This document shows positions 35,645 through 43,660 of a stretch of 64,000 nt of DNA, piece after piece. A program made the translations under genes and the position numbers. This stretch comes from DASUAS01 sp963809795 (lineage in GTDB: Bacteria; Actinomycetota; Acidimicrobiia; IMCC26256; DASPTH01). Within the stretch, counting starts at the first letter, position 1, and the number at the start of each line of letters is the position of its first letter. The notes beneath the pieces are model-generated. The model made no database searches and was not told the origin of the DNA. It saw only the letters and a list, made by a program, of their open reading frames with translations. Where the stretch lies: NCBI GenBank assembly GCA_963809795.1, contig CAWELN010000019.1, positions 162,209 through 226,208 on the forward strand, given 5' to 3'.

Positions 35645-35796
35645 CCATTCCCACACGGCGCAGTCGTCGCCGTTCACCGGACGAGCACTGAGATTGTTGC
35701 TCGTTGTTTGCATGTCAGGGCTCCTCGCAAGTCGCGCCCAGCCAACGCGAGGGACTCCTCGTCGGGTGGATTGCGGTGACGGGAGGCTTTGCTACC

Positions 35797-36230
35797 TCAG
35801 GCGGCTGCGGTCGCGTCGATGACCTGAGGTTCGCTGCCGTGCGCGATTTCCACTTTGCGGGCCTTGGATTGCTCGGCGACGGGGAGCGTGATCGAGAGCA
35901 CGCCACGGTCGTAGCGGGCCGCGATCCGATCCGTATCGAGGTTGTCGCCCAACAACAGTTGCCGGCTGAACGTGCCTTGTGGACGCTCGGCGACGACGAC
36001 CTCGTCGCCCTCGGCTCGGGACCAGGTCCGCTCACCGGTGACGGTCAGCGTGTTCTGTTCGACGGTCAGGTCGATGGTGGTCGGGATCCAGACCGGGGAC
36101 ATCGAGGTTCACAACAAACTCTTCGCCCCGCCGGTACGCGTCCATCGGCATCTGCCAGGGTCGGCCGGGCTGGGCGAACTCCGCGGCCATGCGGTCGAGC
36201 TCACGCAATGGATCGAATCGTCACCAGCAT
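35797..36230 (-). CDS. Hsp20/alpha-crystallin family small heat-shock protein, two apparent +1 shifts
   Basis: Small heat-shock chaperone of about 143 residues. The C-terminal frame gives TTIDLTVEQNTLTVTGERTW and GTFSRQLLLGDNLDTDRIAA, then RYDRGVLSITLPVAEQSKAR, the alpha-crystallin core including the GVLxITLP motif. The N-terminal part is in another frame: DPLRELDRMAAEFAQ, RPWQMPMDAYRRGEEFVVNL and DVPGLDP. The frames join if one base is removed from GGG at 36083-36085, and ATG 36230 (AGAGG upstream) joins if one base is removed from AA at 36216-36217. I read this as one intact gene with two homopolymer over-calls. Confidence 0.8.
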
Positions 36231-36327
36231 CTCGCTCGCCTCTCTTCTGTGCCCTGGGGTACTGGCCGATCGGCCGTTGTTCCCCGGACGTCACCGCCGA
36301 CACTACTCCCGTTCCCAAAAACTAGCA

Positions 36328-36356
36328 ATGACATTCCGGTGATTTAGGACTATGAT
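36328..36356 (+). promoter_or_regulatory. Sigma70-type promoter for a leaderless gene
   Basis: ATGACA (36328-36333), 17-base spacer, TATGAT (36351-36356), then ATG at 36364, 7 bases after the -10. The match to consensus is good and the distance implies a leaderless transcript starting at or next to the ATG. Confidence 0.6.
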
Positions 36357-36363
36357 TGGTGGT

Positions 36364-36705
36364 ATGACCGACCGGACACGCAACGCCCCGTCAATGGTGA
36401 GCAAGAAGATCGGCCGCTGGCGTGAAGCTGCACGCGTGTGGTCGAGCAACGATGACGACGGGGAGGGTGCACTGAGTGGTCGAGCGTGTTTCGGGTGTGC
36501 ACCGGGCCACGAGGGCCTCGCGGCCGAGCTCGCCGGGCTCGTGAACGGCAGCTGGGTACTCACACCCGGCGTCCACGACGTCATGATCATGGCGAACGGC
36601 GCGACCGTACCTCGGGAGCTACCCGGGCCGGCCTCCCAAGAGGCTCTGGCCTGGTGGCACAACTCGGTGAGCACGGCGCTGGCCCCGACTCGGCGCCGCT
36701 CGTGA
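36364..36705 (+). CDS. Hypothetical protein, 113 aa
   Basis: Unrecognised protein. ATG 36364 is preferred over the in-frame ATG 36352 because the latter lies inside the probable -10 element. The N-terminus is basic (TDRTRNAPSMVSKKIGRWRE) and the centre has a CFGCAPGHEGLAAELAGLV stretch with two Cys and a His. It overlaps the next gene by GTGA, which supports that it is translated and works with the winged-helix protein. Divergent from the Hsp20 gene. Confidence 0.55.
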   Translation: MTDRTRNAPSMVSKKIGRWREAARVWSSNDDDGEGALSGRACFGCAPGHEGLAAELAGLVNGSWVLTPGVHDVMIMANGATVPRELPGPASQEALAWWHNSVSTALAPTRRRS

Positions 36706-37112
36706 GTGGTCAGGGTGTCGTTGCTCCGGTGACGGAATGGAGTTTCCTCACGAACCACGCCCGGGTCCTGTTATGCGTCGCGCAGGACCCCGGGATCCGC
36801 CTCCGAGACATCGCGACAACTCTCGGCGTCACCGAACGCACCGCGCATGGCATCGTCGCCGACCTCGCGAACGCCGGCTACGTCGTGAAAGAACGCGACG
36901 GACGCCGGAACCGCTACCAGATTCAACATCACCTGCCGCTACCCGAGGCGACCGGCGGTCAACGCACCATTGGCGAGGTGCTCGACCTCCTCGGCGACGC
37001 CGGTACACCCAACGGACGCCACCCACGGGGCGAACGGTCGAAGCTCGAACCCGCACGTCGCCCCGACGATCACCGAAGGTCAGGGAATCGATCGAGCCGC
37101 GGGAGCGTTTGA
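36702..37112 (+). CDS. Winged helix-turn-helix (MarR-like) transcriptional regulator
   Basis: A 136-residue protein from GTG 36702 overlapping the preceding stop; GTG 36729 (VTEWSFLTNHAR) is an alternative start. The wHTH is clear: FLTNHARVLLCVAQDPGIRL, RDIATTLGVTERTAHGIVAD and AGYVVKERDGRRNRYQIQHH. Proteins with this compact layout are widespread in actinobacteria. The C-terminal tail is basic and low-complexity and may be poorly conserved. Confidence 0.82.
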   Translation: MSGQGVVAPVTEWSFLTNHARVLLCVAQDPGIRLRDIATTLGVTERTAHGIVADLANAGYVVKERDGRRNRYQIQHHLPLPEATGGQRTIGEVLDLLGDAGTPNGRHPRGERSKLEPARRPDDHRRSGNRSSRGSV

Positions 37113-37177
37113 AATTTGACGATGCGCGAGAATCGCGCACCAGGCCGGGGTTCCGGCCGGGACTGGGACGAGGCGTG

Positions 37178-37561
37178 ATGGCGCTTTCCGAGAACGAACA
37201 ACAGATCCTTCAGGAGATCGAGGAGAGCCTGTCGGCCACTGACCCCAAGTTGGTGCAGCAGGTCACCGACACGACGCTGTACCGGCACGGGGCGCGCCGC
37301 ATCAAGTGGTCCGCGGTGGGCTTCGTCGCGGGGCTGCTGCTCATGGTCTTCACGTTCACCACCACGCTGGTGCTCGGCGTGGCCGGCTTCGTCGTGATGC
37401 TCGGCTGCGCGCTCGCCATCGAGCAGAACGTGCGCAAGCTCGGCCGGGCCGGGCTCGAGAGCCTCACCGGCTCGATGCGCAACGGCGCCCTGAAAAGCAG
37501 GCTCGATGACGTGGAGAGCCGCTGGCGCCAGCGGTCGGGACCCGACGGGCCGACCAACTGA
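37178..37561 (+). CDS. DUF3040 domain membrane protein
   Basis: A 127-residue protein with the DUF3040 N-terminus MALSENEQQILQEIEESL and SATDPKLVQQV, then two close transmembrane segments (AVGFVAGLLLMVFTFTTTLV; LGVAGFVVMLGCALAI) and a charged tail. ATG 37178 has GAGG just upstream. The domain is restricted to actinobacteria and its function is unknown; elsewhere it often neighbours cell-division genes, which are not present here. Confidence 0.85.
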   Translation: MALSENEQQILQEIEESLSATDPKLVQQVTDTTLYRHGARRIKWSAVGFVAGLLLMVFTFTTTLVLGVAGFVVMLGCALAIEQNVRKLGRAGLESLTGSMRNGALKSRLDDVESRWRQRSGPDGPTN

Positions 37562-37605
37562 CCGGCTCGGCACCCCGAGATCAGCGCGCAAGGTCGCGGA
37601 CGGGG

Positions 37606-38493
37606 TCACCTTCGTGTGAGACCCGCCAGGGCGGGTGCGAGTGCCCGCCATTCCGCCCGAGGGAAGTCGGTGCGCTCGGCACCGGTGACCACCTGGACGC
37701 ACACGTGGTCGGCGCCGGCGTCGAGCTGCGCCTGCACCCGGGCCGCGATGGCGGCCTCGTCGCCCCACGCCACCACGTGGTCGACGAGCCGGTCGCTGCC
37801 GCCGTCGGCGAAGTCGTCCTCGCCGAAACCGGCGCGGCGCCAGTTGCTCACGTAGTTGGAACTGGGGAGCTGCAGGTAGGTGGCGATGCCCTCACGGGCG
37901 ATGGCGCGGGCGCGCGCGCTGTCGGTCTCGAGCACCACGTGCTGCTCGGGCGCGAGCAGCGGGCCGTCGCCGAGCGCCTCACGGGCGACCTCGGTGTGCT
38001 CGGGGGTCATGAGGTAGGGGTGCGCGCCGCCGGCGTGGTCGCGTGCCAGCTCGAGCATCTTGGGCCCCAGTGCCGCGAGCACGCGGCGGTCGCGGGGCAC
38101 GGTGGGGGAGACCGCGTCGAGGTCGTCGAGGTACCGGCGGGTGATCTGCAACGGCTTCTTGTACTGGCCCGGGTGGGTCTGATCGATGAAGATCGGGTTG
38201 CTGACGCCGATGCCGAGCAGGGTGCGGCCGGGGTGGTCGGCTTCGAGCGCGGCGAACCCCTCGCCCACCTCGTCGACCGAGTGCATCCAGAGGTTGAGGA
38301 TGCCGGTGGCGGCGACGATGGTCGACGTCGGTTCGAGGAGCGTCTGCAGGGCGCCGAACACGTCGCCGCCGACGTCGGGGATCCAGAGCGCGGTGTAGCC
38401 GAGCGACTCCAGCTCGGCGGCGGCGTCGCGGATCTCGCCGGCGTCGCCGTACCGCAGCTCGCCACTCCAGATGCCGATGCCCCCGAGCTCCAT
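37606..38493 (-). CDS. LLM class F420-dependent oxidoreductase
   Basis: A 295-residue luciferase-like oxidoreductase from ATG 38493 (AAAGG upstream). Seen are LGGIGIWSGELRYGDAGEIR, LESLGYTALWIPDVGGDVFG, RTLLGIGVSNPIFIDQTHPG and RVLAALGPKMLELARDHAGG, which fit the short F420-dependent subgroup of actinobacteria. A fragment about 175 bases long at 56345-56520 is a diverged copy of the middle of this gene, and a C-terminal luciferase-like fragment lies just upstream at 38552-38680. Confidence 0.87.
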   Translation of the reverse strand: MELGGIGIWSGELRYGDAGEIRDAAAELESLGYTALWIPDVGGDVFGALQTLLEPTSTIVAATGILNLWMHSVDEVGEGFAALEADHPGRTLLGIGVSNPIFIDQTHPGQYKKPLQITRRYLDDLDAVSPTVPRDRRVLAALGPKMLELARDHAGGAHPYLMTPEHTEVAREALGDGPLLAPEQHVVLETDSARARAIAREGIATYLQLPSSNYVSNWRRAGFGEDDFADGGSDRLVDHVVAWGDEAAIAARVQAQLDAGADHVCVQVVTGAERTDFPRAEWRALAPALAGLTRR

Positions 38494-38551
38494 GCGACCT
38501 TTCTTCGTTCCTCTCGTCGGTGTGCGCCACCGGCTTGCGCGACGTCGTGGG

Positions 38552-38680
38552 CTAGGCGCTCCAGGCCTTGAGCTTCTCGACGATGTGGGTGGGATGCGGG
38601 CCGACGGGCGTGATGCCGAGCACGGTGACCCCGGCCTCCCGGTAGGCGGCCACCCGCTCCTTGGATGCGTGATTGAGCAT
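38552..38680 (-). pseudogene. C-terminal fragment of a luciferase-like oxidoreductase
   Basis: A 42-codon minus-strand segment encodes KERVAAYREAGVTVLGITPV followed by IVEKLKAWSA and a stop, which looks like the last 40 residues of a luciferase-like oxidoreductase. The rest of the gene is missing; the SRPBCC gene on the plus strand starts inside it. It is most likely a remnant left by a deletion or insertion. Confidence 0.55.
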
Positions 38681-39130
38681 CGATTCTCCATGGAGGTGCC
38701 GCATTCTGCGTCCCGGATCTGGGCTTTGCTGCACGACTACGACCACTGGACGGACTGGTCGGAGATGGTGCAGCGCGTCGATGTCCTCTGGCCGGGCGAC
38801 GAGTTGCAAAACGGGCGGCTCCGACGAGTCTTCTACCAACTTCCCGGCGGGGCGACGGGTACCTCGCTCGAGTTGGTCACCGACGTCGTGGCCGAACGGA
38901 GCCATACCTACACGATGCTGTCCCGCGATGGGAACGACCACGTCGGACATGTTCGCCTGGAACCACTCGGACCGAACCGCACGATGCTCTACTTCGACGA
39001 GACCGCCGATCTCGACCCGGAGATCTACGCATTCATCAACGAGCACAACGAGGAGCACATGCGTGCGGCATCGCGGTACCTCACGGACCACCCCGAATAT
39101 CGCCCCGATCTGACTGCCGTCGACGACTGA
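38669..39130 (+). CDS. SRPBCC (polyketide cyclase/START-like) family protein
   Basis: A 153-residue protein with the START-like helix-grip fold: IEHRFSMEVPHSASRIWALL, DYDHWTDWSEMVQRVDVLWP, then beta strands and a long C-terminal helix (INEHNEEHMRAASRYL). GTG 38669 includes the whole first strand and is preferred to ATG 38690. Such proteins bind small hydrophobic ligands or act as cyclases; the ligand is unknown. Confidence 0.78.
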   Translation: MIEHRFSMEVPHSASRIWALLHDYDHWTDWSEMVQRVDVLWPGDELQNGRLRRVFYQLPGGATGTSLELVTDVVAERSHTYTMLSRDGNDHVGHVRLEPLGPNRTMLYFDETADLDPEIYAFINEHNEEHMRAASRYLTDHPEYRPDLTAVDD

Positions 39131-39198
39131 CGCCAAGCCCTGGCCCGTTCTTGGAGGAGAACAGGCGCACGACGTCTCGTCGCGCACGAACTTTGAGT

Positions 39199-39210
39199 AG
39201 TCAGGTGACT
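39199..39210. promoter_or_regulatory. AGTCA-GG-TGACT dyad
   Basis: Perfect 5-bp arms separated by two bases, 50 bases upstream of the SDR gene at 39260. A possible operator; no -10/-35 pair can be assigned securely. Confidence 0.3.
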
Positions 39211-39259
39211 TGAACGTACAGCCGGTTGGACCTCCGCCGCGCCGCCTATCGTCGCTTCC

Positions 39260-39943
39260 GTGGCCAAGCCCAAGACGCTTGCGATCATCGGGGCAGGCCC
39301 GGGGCTCGGCTCGGCTCTGGCGCGGCGGTTTGCGCGGGAGGGCTGGTCGGTCGGGCTCGTGGCCTTGCATCAGGACGCGATCGATGCCGGCCTGGCCGAG
39401 CTCGAGGGGTTCGGGGTGAACACGTGCGGCGCCGAAGCCGACGTCGCCGACCGTGATGGCGTCGACCGCGCCTTCGCCTCGATCATCGATGCCCTCGGCA
39501 TGCCCGATGTCGTCGTCTACAACGCGTCGATCTACCAGGCTGAGGCGGTCCTCGAGTTGTCGCTCGAGGCGCTCCGGCTTGCACTCGACGTCCACGTGGT
39601 CGGCGCGCTCAACACAGCTCAGTCCGCCATCGCGGCGATGCGGGGCGCCGATCACGGGGTGCTCGTGTTCACGGTGAACAGCCTGGCGAGGTCCCCCGAG
39701 GCGATGTCCGCTGCGTTGAGCATCGGGAAGGGGGCGCAACTGAACCTCGCGCTGAGCCTGGAGCGCGACCTCGAGGGCTCCCCGATCAATGTCGGCGTCG
39801 TGACGGTCTGCGGTCCGATCAAGGCAGGCACGGCGTACGACCCGGATCGGCTGGCAGACGTCTACTGGGAACTGGCTACCCAGGAGCCTGCCCACTTCGA
39901 GCGGGATCGCCTCGTCTTGGCGCCCGACTCATCCCCGGCATGA
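39260..39943 (+). CDS. Short SDR-family protein lacking the catalytic Tyr
   Basis: A 227-residue Rossmann-fold protein from GTG 39260 with TLAIIGAGPGLGSALARRFA and VVVYNASIYQ. Where classical SDRs have YxxxK it reads AALSIGKGAQLNLALSLE, i.e. Leu in place of Tyr with Lys kept, so ordinary SDR chemistry is doubtful. Similar short forms exist in actinobacteria and may reduce other substrates or act as regulators. It stands alone. Confidence 0.82.
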   Translation: MAKPKTLAIIGAGPGLGSALARRFAREGWSVGLVALHQDAIDAGLAELEGFGVNTCGAEADVADRDGVDRAFASIIDALGMPDVVVYNASIYQAEAVLELSLEALRLALDVHVVGALNTAQSAIAAMRGADHGVLVFTVNSLARSPEAMSAALSIGKGAQLNLALSLERDLEGSPINVGVVTVCGPIKAGTAYDPDRLADVYWELATQEPAHFERDRLVLAPDSSPA

Positions 39944-40030
39944 TCAAGCCGCGTTTCCCTGATGAAGCCTCGATCCACAGATTCAGGCACAACGTCGAGG
40001 CGGTCTGCCGCACCCCTGAGTGACAGGCGT

Positions 40031-40585
40031 TTACGGGGTGCGACCGATGAACGCCAGGAGCTTGGTCTGGACGTCTGCGTCATCGGGGACGTGGACGCGC
40101 GGCCCGTACTGGCCGCTCTGGCGCAGCACCTCGTCCATCGGCAGCATGCCGTCGAGCATCGCGGCGCACTGGTCCGGATCCAGCGTCTCGTCCTGGCCGG
40201 TCGCTCGGGCGAGATCCCAGCGATGCAGGAACACGTCGCTGGTGTAGATCATGTCGATCGCTTGCCCGAGCGGCATCCGGCCGATGTGCGGGAGATCGTG
40301 CTCGCGGTCGGCGGTGTCCGCGTCGTCGAGGAGTGCCTGCACGGCCTCGGTCTGGGTACGCCAGGCGCCGACGGGGTCGTCGTCGACCGACGGACCTGCC
40401 GGCAGTGTGATCCCCGCCGCTCCCTGGAGGAAGGCCGGGAACCACTCGACGAGGTGGCCCACCACGTCGCGGGCGACCCAGCCCTCCACCGGTGCCGGCA
40501 GGTCCCATGACTCCGGAGCGGTGCCCTCCACGGTCGTGGTGAACGCACCCGCGATGCGCCGGTGCTCGTCGGCCGGGCTGCTCAT
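40031..40585 (-). CDS. DinB/maleylpyruvate isomerase-like (TIGR03086-type) protein
   Basis: A 184-residue four-helix-bundle protein from ATG 40585, which overlaps the upstream stop as ATGA. The N-terminal metal His is in ARDVVGHLVEWFPAFLQG, and the second ligand region is SDVFLHRWDLARATGQDE. The family contains mycothiol-dependent enzymes, consistent with an actinobacterium. It is the third gene of an ArsR-AHSA1-DinB operon, a common arrangement whose role is unclear. Confidence 0.85.
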   Translation of the reverse strand: MSSPADEHRRIAGAFTTTVEGTAPESWDLPAPVEGWVARDVVGHLVEWFPAFLQGAAGITLPAGPSVDDDPVGAWRTQTEAVQALLDDADTADREHDLPHIGRMPLGQAIDMIYTSDVFLHRWDLARATGQDETLDPDQCAAMLDGMLPMDEVLRQSGQYGPRVHVPDDADVQTKLLAFIGRTP

Positions 40586-41070
40586 CGGAGCTCGGCGACG
40601 AGGGCGTCGAGCTTGGCGTAGCCCTCGTCGACGCCGGTCTCCATGCCGCTGGCCAGCCACTGGTCGCGGCCCTCGAGGCTGTCCACCAGCGACTGGGCGT
40701 GCAGCCGGGTGCGGCCGTCGCCGAGGTCCTCGAACCACAGCGTCTCGAGGGAAACGCCATCGGGCTGACCGTCGAACGTGAAGGTCTGCACGATGCGGTC
40801 CTCACCGACCTCGTGGAAGCAACCGTGGAAGCCATACTCCTCGCCGTCGCGCCCGGCGACGTAGCGCCAGCGGCCGCCGGTGGTGGCGTCCCAGTCGAGG
40901 ATCTTGGTTTCCATCCCGTCCGGACCAACCCAGCGGGCGAACAGCTCGGGATCAGTGTGGGCTCGCATCAACTGCGCCGGAGTGGCGTCGAAGTCACGGG
41001 TCATCCGGATGATTGGCAGGGTGGGGTCGGCCTCGATCGAGACCTGGTAGCGGTTGCTGGTGGCGCTCAT
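40582..41070 (-). CDS. SRPBCC/AHSA1 domain protein
   Basis: A 162-residue START-like protein of the AHSA1 type from ATG 41070: RMTRDFDATPAQLMRAHTDP, ELFARWVGPDGMETKILDWD, GGRWRYVAGRDGEEYGFHGC and a C-terminal helix. ATGA overlaps with both neighbours show tight translational coupling with ArsR upstream and the DinB-like gene downstream. ArsR-AHSA1 pairs are common and the AHSA1 partner is often the regulated ligand-binding protein. Confidence 0.9.
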   Translation of the reverse strand: MSATSNRYQVSIEADPTLPIIRMTRDFDATPAQLMRAHTDPELFARWVGPDGMETKILDWDATTGGRWRYVAGRDGEEYGFHGCFHEVGEDRIVQTFTFDGQPDGVSLETLWFEDLGDGRTRLHAQSLVDSLEGRDQWLASGMETGVDEGYAKLDALVAELR

Positions 41071-41438
41071 GACGCTGCTCCTTGCTCGAGGTTCCGGTGG
41101 TGGGCGGGTCGTTCGTCGCCGCGCATCTCCGCCAGGACGGCGTCGAGGCGGTCGTAGCGCTCCTCGGCCTGTTGTCGGTACCGCTCGATCCACTTCGTCA
41201 TCAGGTCGAAGACCTCTGCTTCGAGATGGCACGGACGCCGCTGGGCGTCCCTGCTCTGGCTCACCAGGCCGGCGTCGGTCAGCACCTTGATGTGCTTGGA
41301 CACCGCCTGGACGGAGACGTCGTAGGGATCCGCCAGTTCTCCGACGGTGGCGTCGCCCACGGCGAGGCGGGCGACCATGTCACGCCTCGTCGGATCGGCG
41401 AGAGCGGCGAAGACTCGGGACAGCCGGTCGTCGGCCAC
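41067..41438 (-). CDS. ArsR family transcriptional regulator
   Basis: A 123-residue winged-helix regulator from GTG 41438. HTH region: VFAALADPTRRDMVARLAVG, TVGELADPYDVSVQAVSKHI and LTDAGLVSQSRDAQRRPCHL. No CxC metal motif is present in the recognition helix, so it probably senses something other than a heavy metal. It heads the operon; three dyads lie directly upstream at 41453-41515. Confidence 0.92.
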   Translation of the reverse strand: MADDRLSRVFAALADPTRRDMVARLAVGDATVGELADPYDVSVQAVSKHIKVLTDAGLVSQSRDAQRRPCHLEAEVFDLMTKWIERYRQQAEERYDRLDAVLAEMRGDERPAHHRNLEQGAAS

Positions 41439-41452
41439 GGACGACCTCCTTG

Positions 41453-41515
41453 TTCAACTGAATGGTTGAATACAACCTACGCCCATGGACCTGCCGTTGT
41501 CAACCACTTGGTTGA
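41453..41515. promoter_or_regulatory. Multi-dyad operator upstream of arsR-like operon
   Basis: Three overlapping or adjacent dyads built on the half-site GGTTGA: TTCAAC-N6-GTTGAA (41453-41470), GGTTG-AATA-CAACC (41464-41477) and TCAACC-ACTT-GGTTGA (41500-41515). They cover the region just before the ArsR GTG and are the likely autoregulatory site. Confidence 0.6.
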
Positions 41516-41647
41516 AGACCGAAGACCTGGCCCCGGGCTCTCGGCAGGGCGGCGACTCGTCGGACGCGCCGCCACCACTTCCGGCATCCCCGAAGTGCCG
41601 GTGGGGCCGCGAGATTCTGCCGACCTCGTGCACCCGGTCCGCGCCCG

Positions 41648-43627
41648 TCACGTCCGATCGCGCCCCAACTGGGTCACCAGCCCCTCTGGGTTGCGGCTGG
41701 CGCCGACCGCGGCGAGGCCAGGACCGATTCGGGTGAGGGCTACGAGCACCGAGACGCCGAACACGACGAACGTCACTTCGTCCTGCACGATGAGGAGCAG
41801 GACCGTGCTCAGCCCGCCGATGAGCGCGCCGCTCACCGTCCCCACGCCGCCGACCACGAGCAGCAGCAGGAACGGAATGCCGGCGAGCATCACGAAGTCG
41901 GTGCTGGCGATGGTCCCACGGAACATCCCGAGGAGACCGCCGCCGAAGCCAGCCATCGCGGCCGCCAGCGCGAACACGAGCAGTTTCGTCCACACCAGGT
42001 TCACACCGATGGTCGCGCTCGCCGCAGGACTGTCGCGCAAGGCGATCAGGCGTCGGCCGAACCGCCCGCGACGCAACCACACCACGAAGAGGCCCAGCAG
42101 CGCGAACGTCGCCGCCGCGAGCACCAGGAAGTTGTGCGCGTCGTCGAAATCGATTCCGAAGAACCGCGGTGTCGCCAAACGTCTGCCGCTGCCGAGGATT
42201 TCGGGCTGCTCGAAGAACAGCGGGATGGCCAGCACCGCGAACGCCATCGACGCCAGCGCGAGGTAGAGGCCCTGGAGCCGCAGCGCGGGCAGGGCCATCA
42301 GCACACCGAACGGGACCGCCGCCGCTGCCGCGACGACCAGCCCGAGCGGGTTGCCCGCACCGAGCCACGACTGCGCGTCGCCCGCGACCTCGGCCATCGC
42401 GAACGCGCCCACGCCGACGAACGTGATCTGGGCCAGCGAGATCTGGCCCGCCCATCCGGTGAGTGGCACCAGTGACAACATGATCACCGCGGTGATCAAC
42501 GCGAGCGTGAGCCGGCGGAGATCGGTGGTGTCGAGGCCGCCGAACTGCGCGAGCAGCACGACCACGAGCACCAGGGCCGCCATCCCCGATACCGAGCGAC
42601 CCAGACCCGGCACCTTCGGGACGCGGCGCGTGGGAACCATCCGGCTGACTTCGAGTCGCGCTTCGGGCAACGCCAGCAGCGCGACGAACAAGACGACCGC
42701 GGGGATCGCGGTCGTCGCCGTTCCCCATCGTCCGCCGAACTGCAGGAAATTGAGCGCGATACTCTGCGTGACCCCGATCACCAGTCCACCGAAGAACGTC
42801 CACGGGAGGCTGCGCAGCCGGCCGATGATCGCGGCCGCGAACGCGTCGACGATGAAGAGGGTCAGGACGTCGACGCGTAGGCCCACGCTCGGCGCGAGCA
42901 GGATCCCGGCGATCGCCGCCAGCGACGACCCCAGCGCCCACGCCAGCGATGACACGCGTCCGGGACGGACGCCGTTCAGCGCCGCGAGCTCACGGTCGTC
43001 GACGACCGCGCGCATGGCGACCCCCGTGCGGCTGCGGTAGAGCAGCAACCGCAGGAACACCGCGACGAGCACCGCCACGACGATCGTGATGAAGCGGTGC
43101 CAGGTCAGCACGACGTCGCCGATGTCGATGCCGTGCTTGTCCGCGAAGAACTCGGGGAGTGGTGGCGCGATCGAGTTCTCGTCCCAGATGGTCGCGGCCA
43201 ACCCCATGAGGAAGAACATCAAGCCGATCGTCACCACCAACTGCACGACGAGCGGCGCGTCCACCAAGCGGCGCATGAGGGCACGGTCGACGAGCGCGCC
43301 GAACAAGGGTGCGACGATCAGCACCACGAACACGAGGGCCACCCACGCGGGCCAACCGTGGTTGATCCGCACTTCCCAGTACAGGAAGGCCATGATCATT
43401 CCGATGGCGCCCTGCGCGAAGTTGAACACCCCCGACGTCGTGTAGGTGACGACGAGTCCCGACGCCGCGATCGCGTAGATGGAACCGGCGGTGAGTGCGT
43501 AGATCACCGCACCGGTGATCGTCTGGCTGGTGAACGCCGACTGGTTGAGCGATTCGGCGACGACGACGCCGACGAACACGGCGACCGCGAAGCCGAGCAC
43601 CAAACGCCACTTCCCCGCCGTCGTCAC
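41648..43627 (-). CDS. Fused LivH-LivM branched-chain-type ABC transporter permease
   Basis: A 659-residue membrane protein joining both permease subunits of a branched-chain amino-acid-type ABC importer. The N-terminal half is LivH-like (ITGAVIYALTAGSIYAIAAS, VFNFAQGAIGMIMAFLYWEV, SRTGVAMRAVVDDRELAALN); the C-terminal half is LivM-like (LVPLTGWAGQISLAQITFVG, LRLQGLYLALASMAFAVLAI, IALRDSPAASATIGVNLVWT). About 16-20 transmembrane segments are expected. No LivG/LivF ATPase genes are in the window. A TetR gene 33 bases upstream on the same strand and a divergent substrate-binding protein beyond it suggest one transport unit. Confidence 0.9.
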   Translation of the reverse strand: MTTAGKWRLVLGFAVAVFVGVVVAESLNQSAFTSQTITGAVIYALTAGSIYAIAASGLVVTYTTSGVFNFAQGAIGMIMAFLYWEVRINHGWPAWVALVFVVLIVAPLFGALVDRALMRRLVDAPLVVQLVVTIGLMFFLMGLAATIWDENSIAPPLPEFFADKHGIDIGDVVLTWHRFITIVVAVLVAVFLRLLLYRSRTGVAMRAVVDDRELAALNGVRPGRVSSLAWALGSSLAAIAGILLAPSVGLRVDVLTLFIVDAFAAAIIGRLRSLPWTFFGGLVIGVTQSIALNFLQFGGRWGTATTAIPAVVLFVALLALPEARLEVSRMVPTRRVPKVPGLGRSVSGMAALVLVVVLLAQFGGLDTTDLRRLTLALITAVIMLSLVPLTGWAGQISLAQITFVGVGAFAMAEVAGDAQSWLGAGNPLGLVVAAAAAVPFGVLMALPALRLQGLYLALASMAFAVLAIPLFFEQPEILGSGRRLATPRFFGIDFDDAHNFLVLAAATFALLGLFVVWLRRGRFGRRLIALRDSPAASATIGVNLVWTKLLVFALAAAMAGFGGGLLGMFRGTIASTDFVMLAGIPFLLLLVVGGVGTVSGALIGGLSTVLLLIVQDEVTFVVFGVSVLVALTRIGPGLAAVGASRNPEGLVTQLGRDRT

Positions 43628-43660
43628 CGCACCCCCGTGCCGGTCCGTCTCGTCGTTCGG

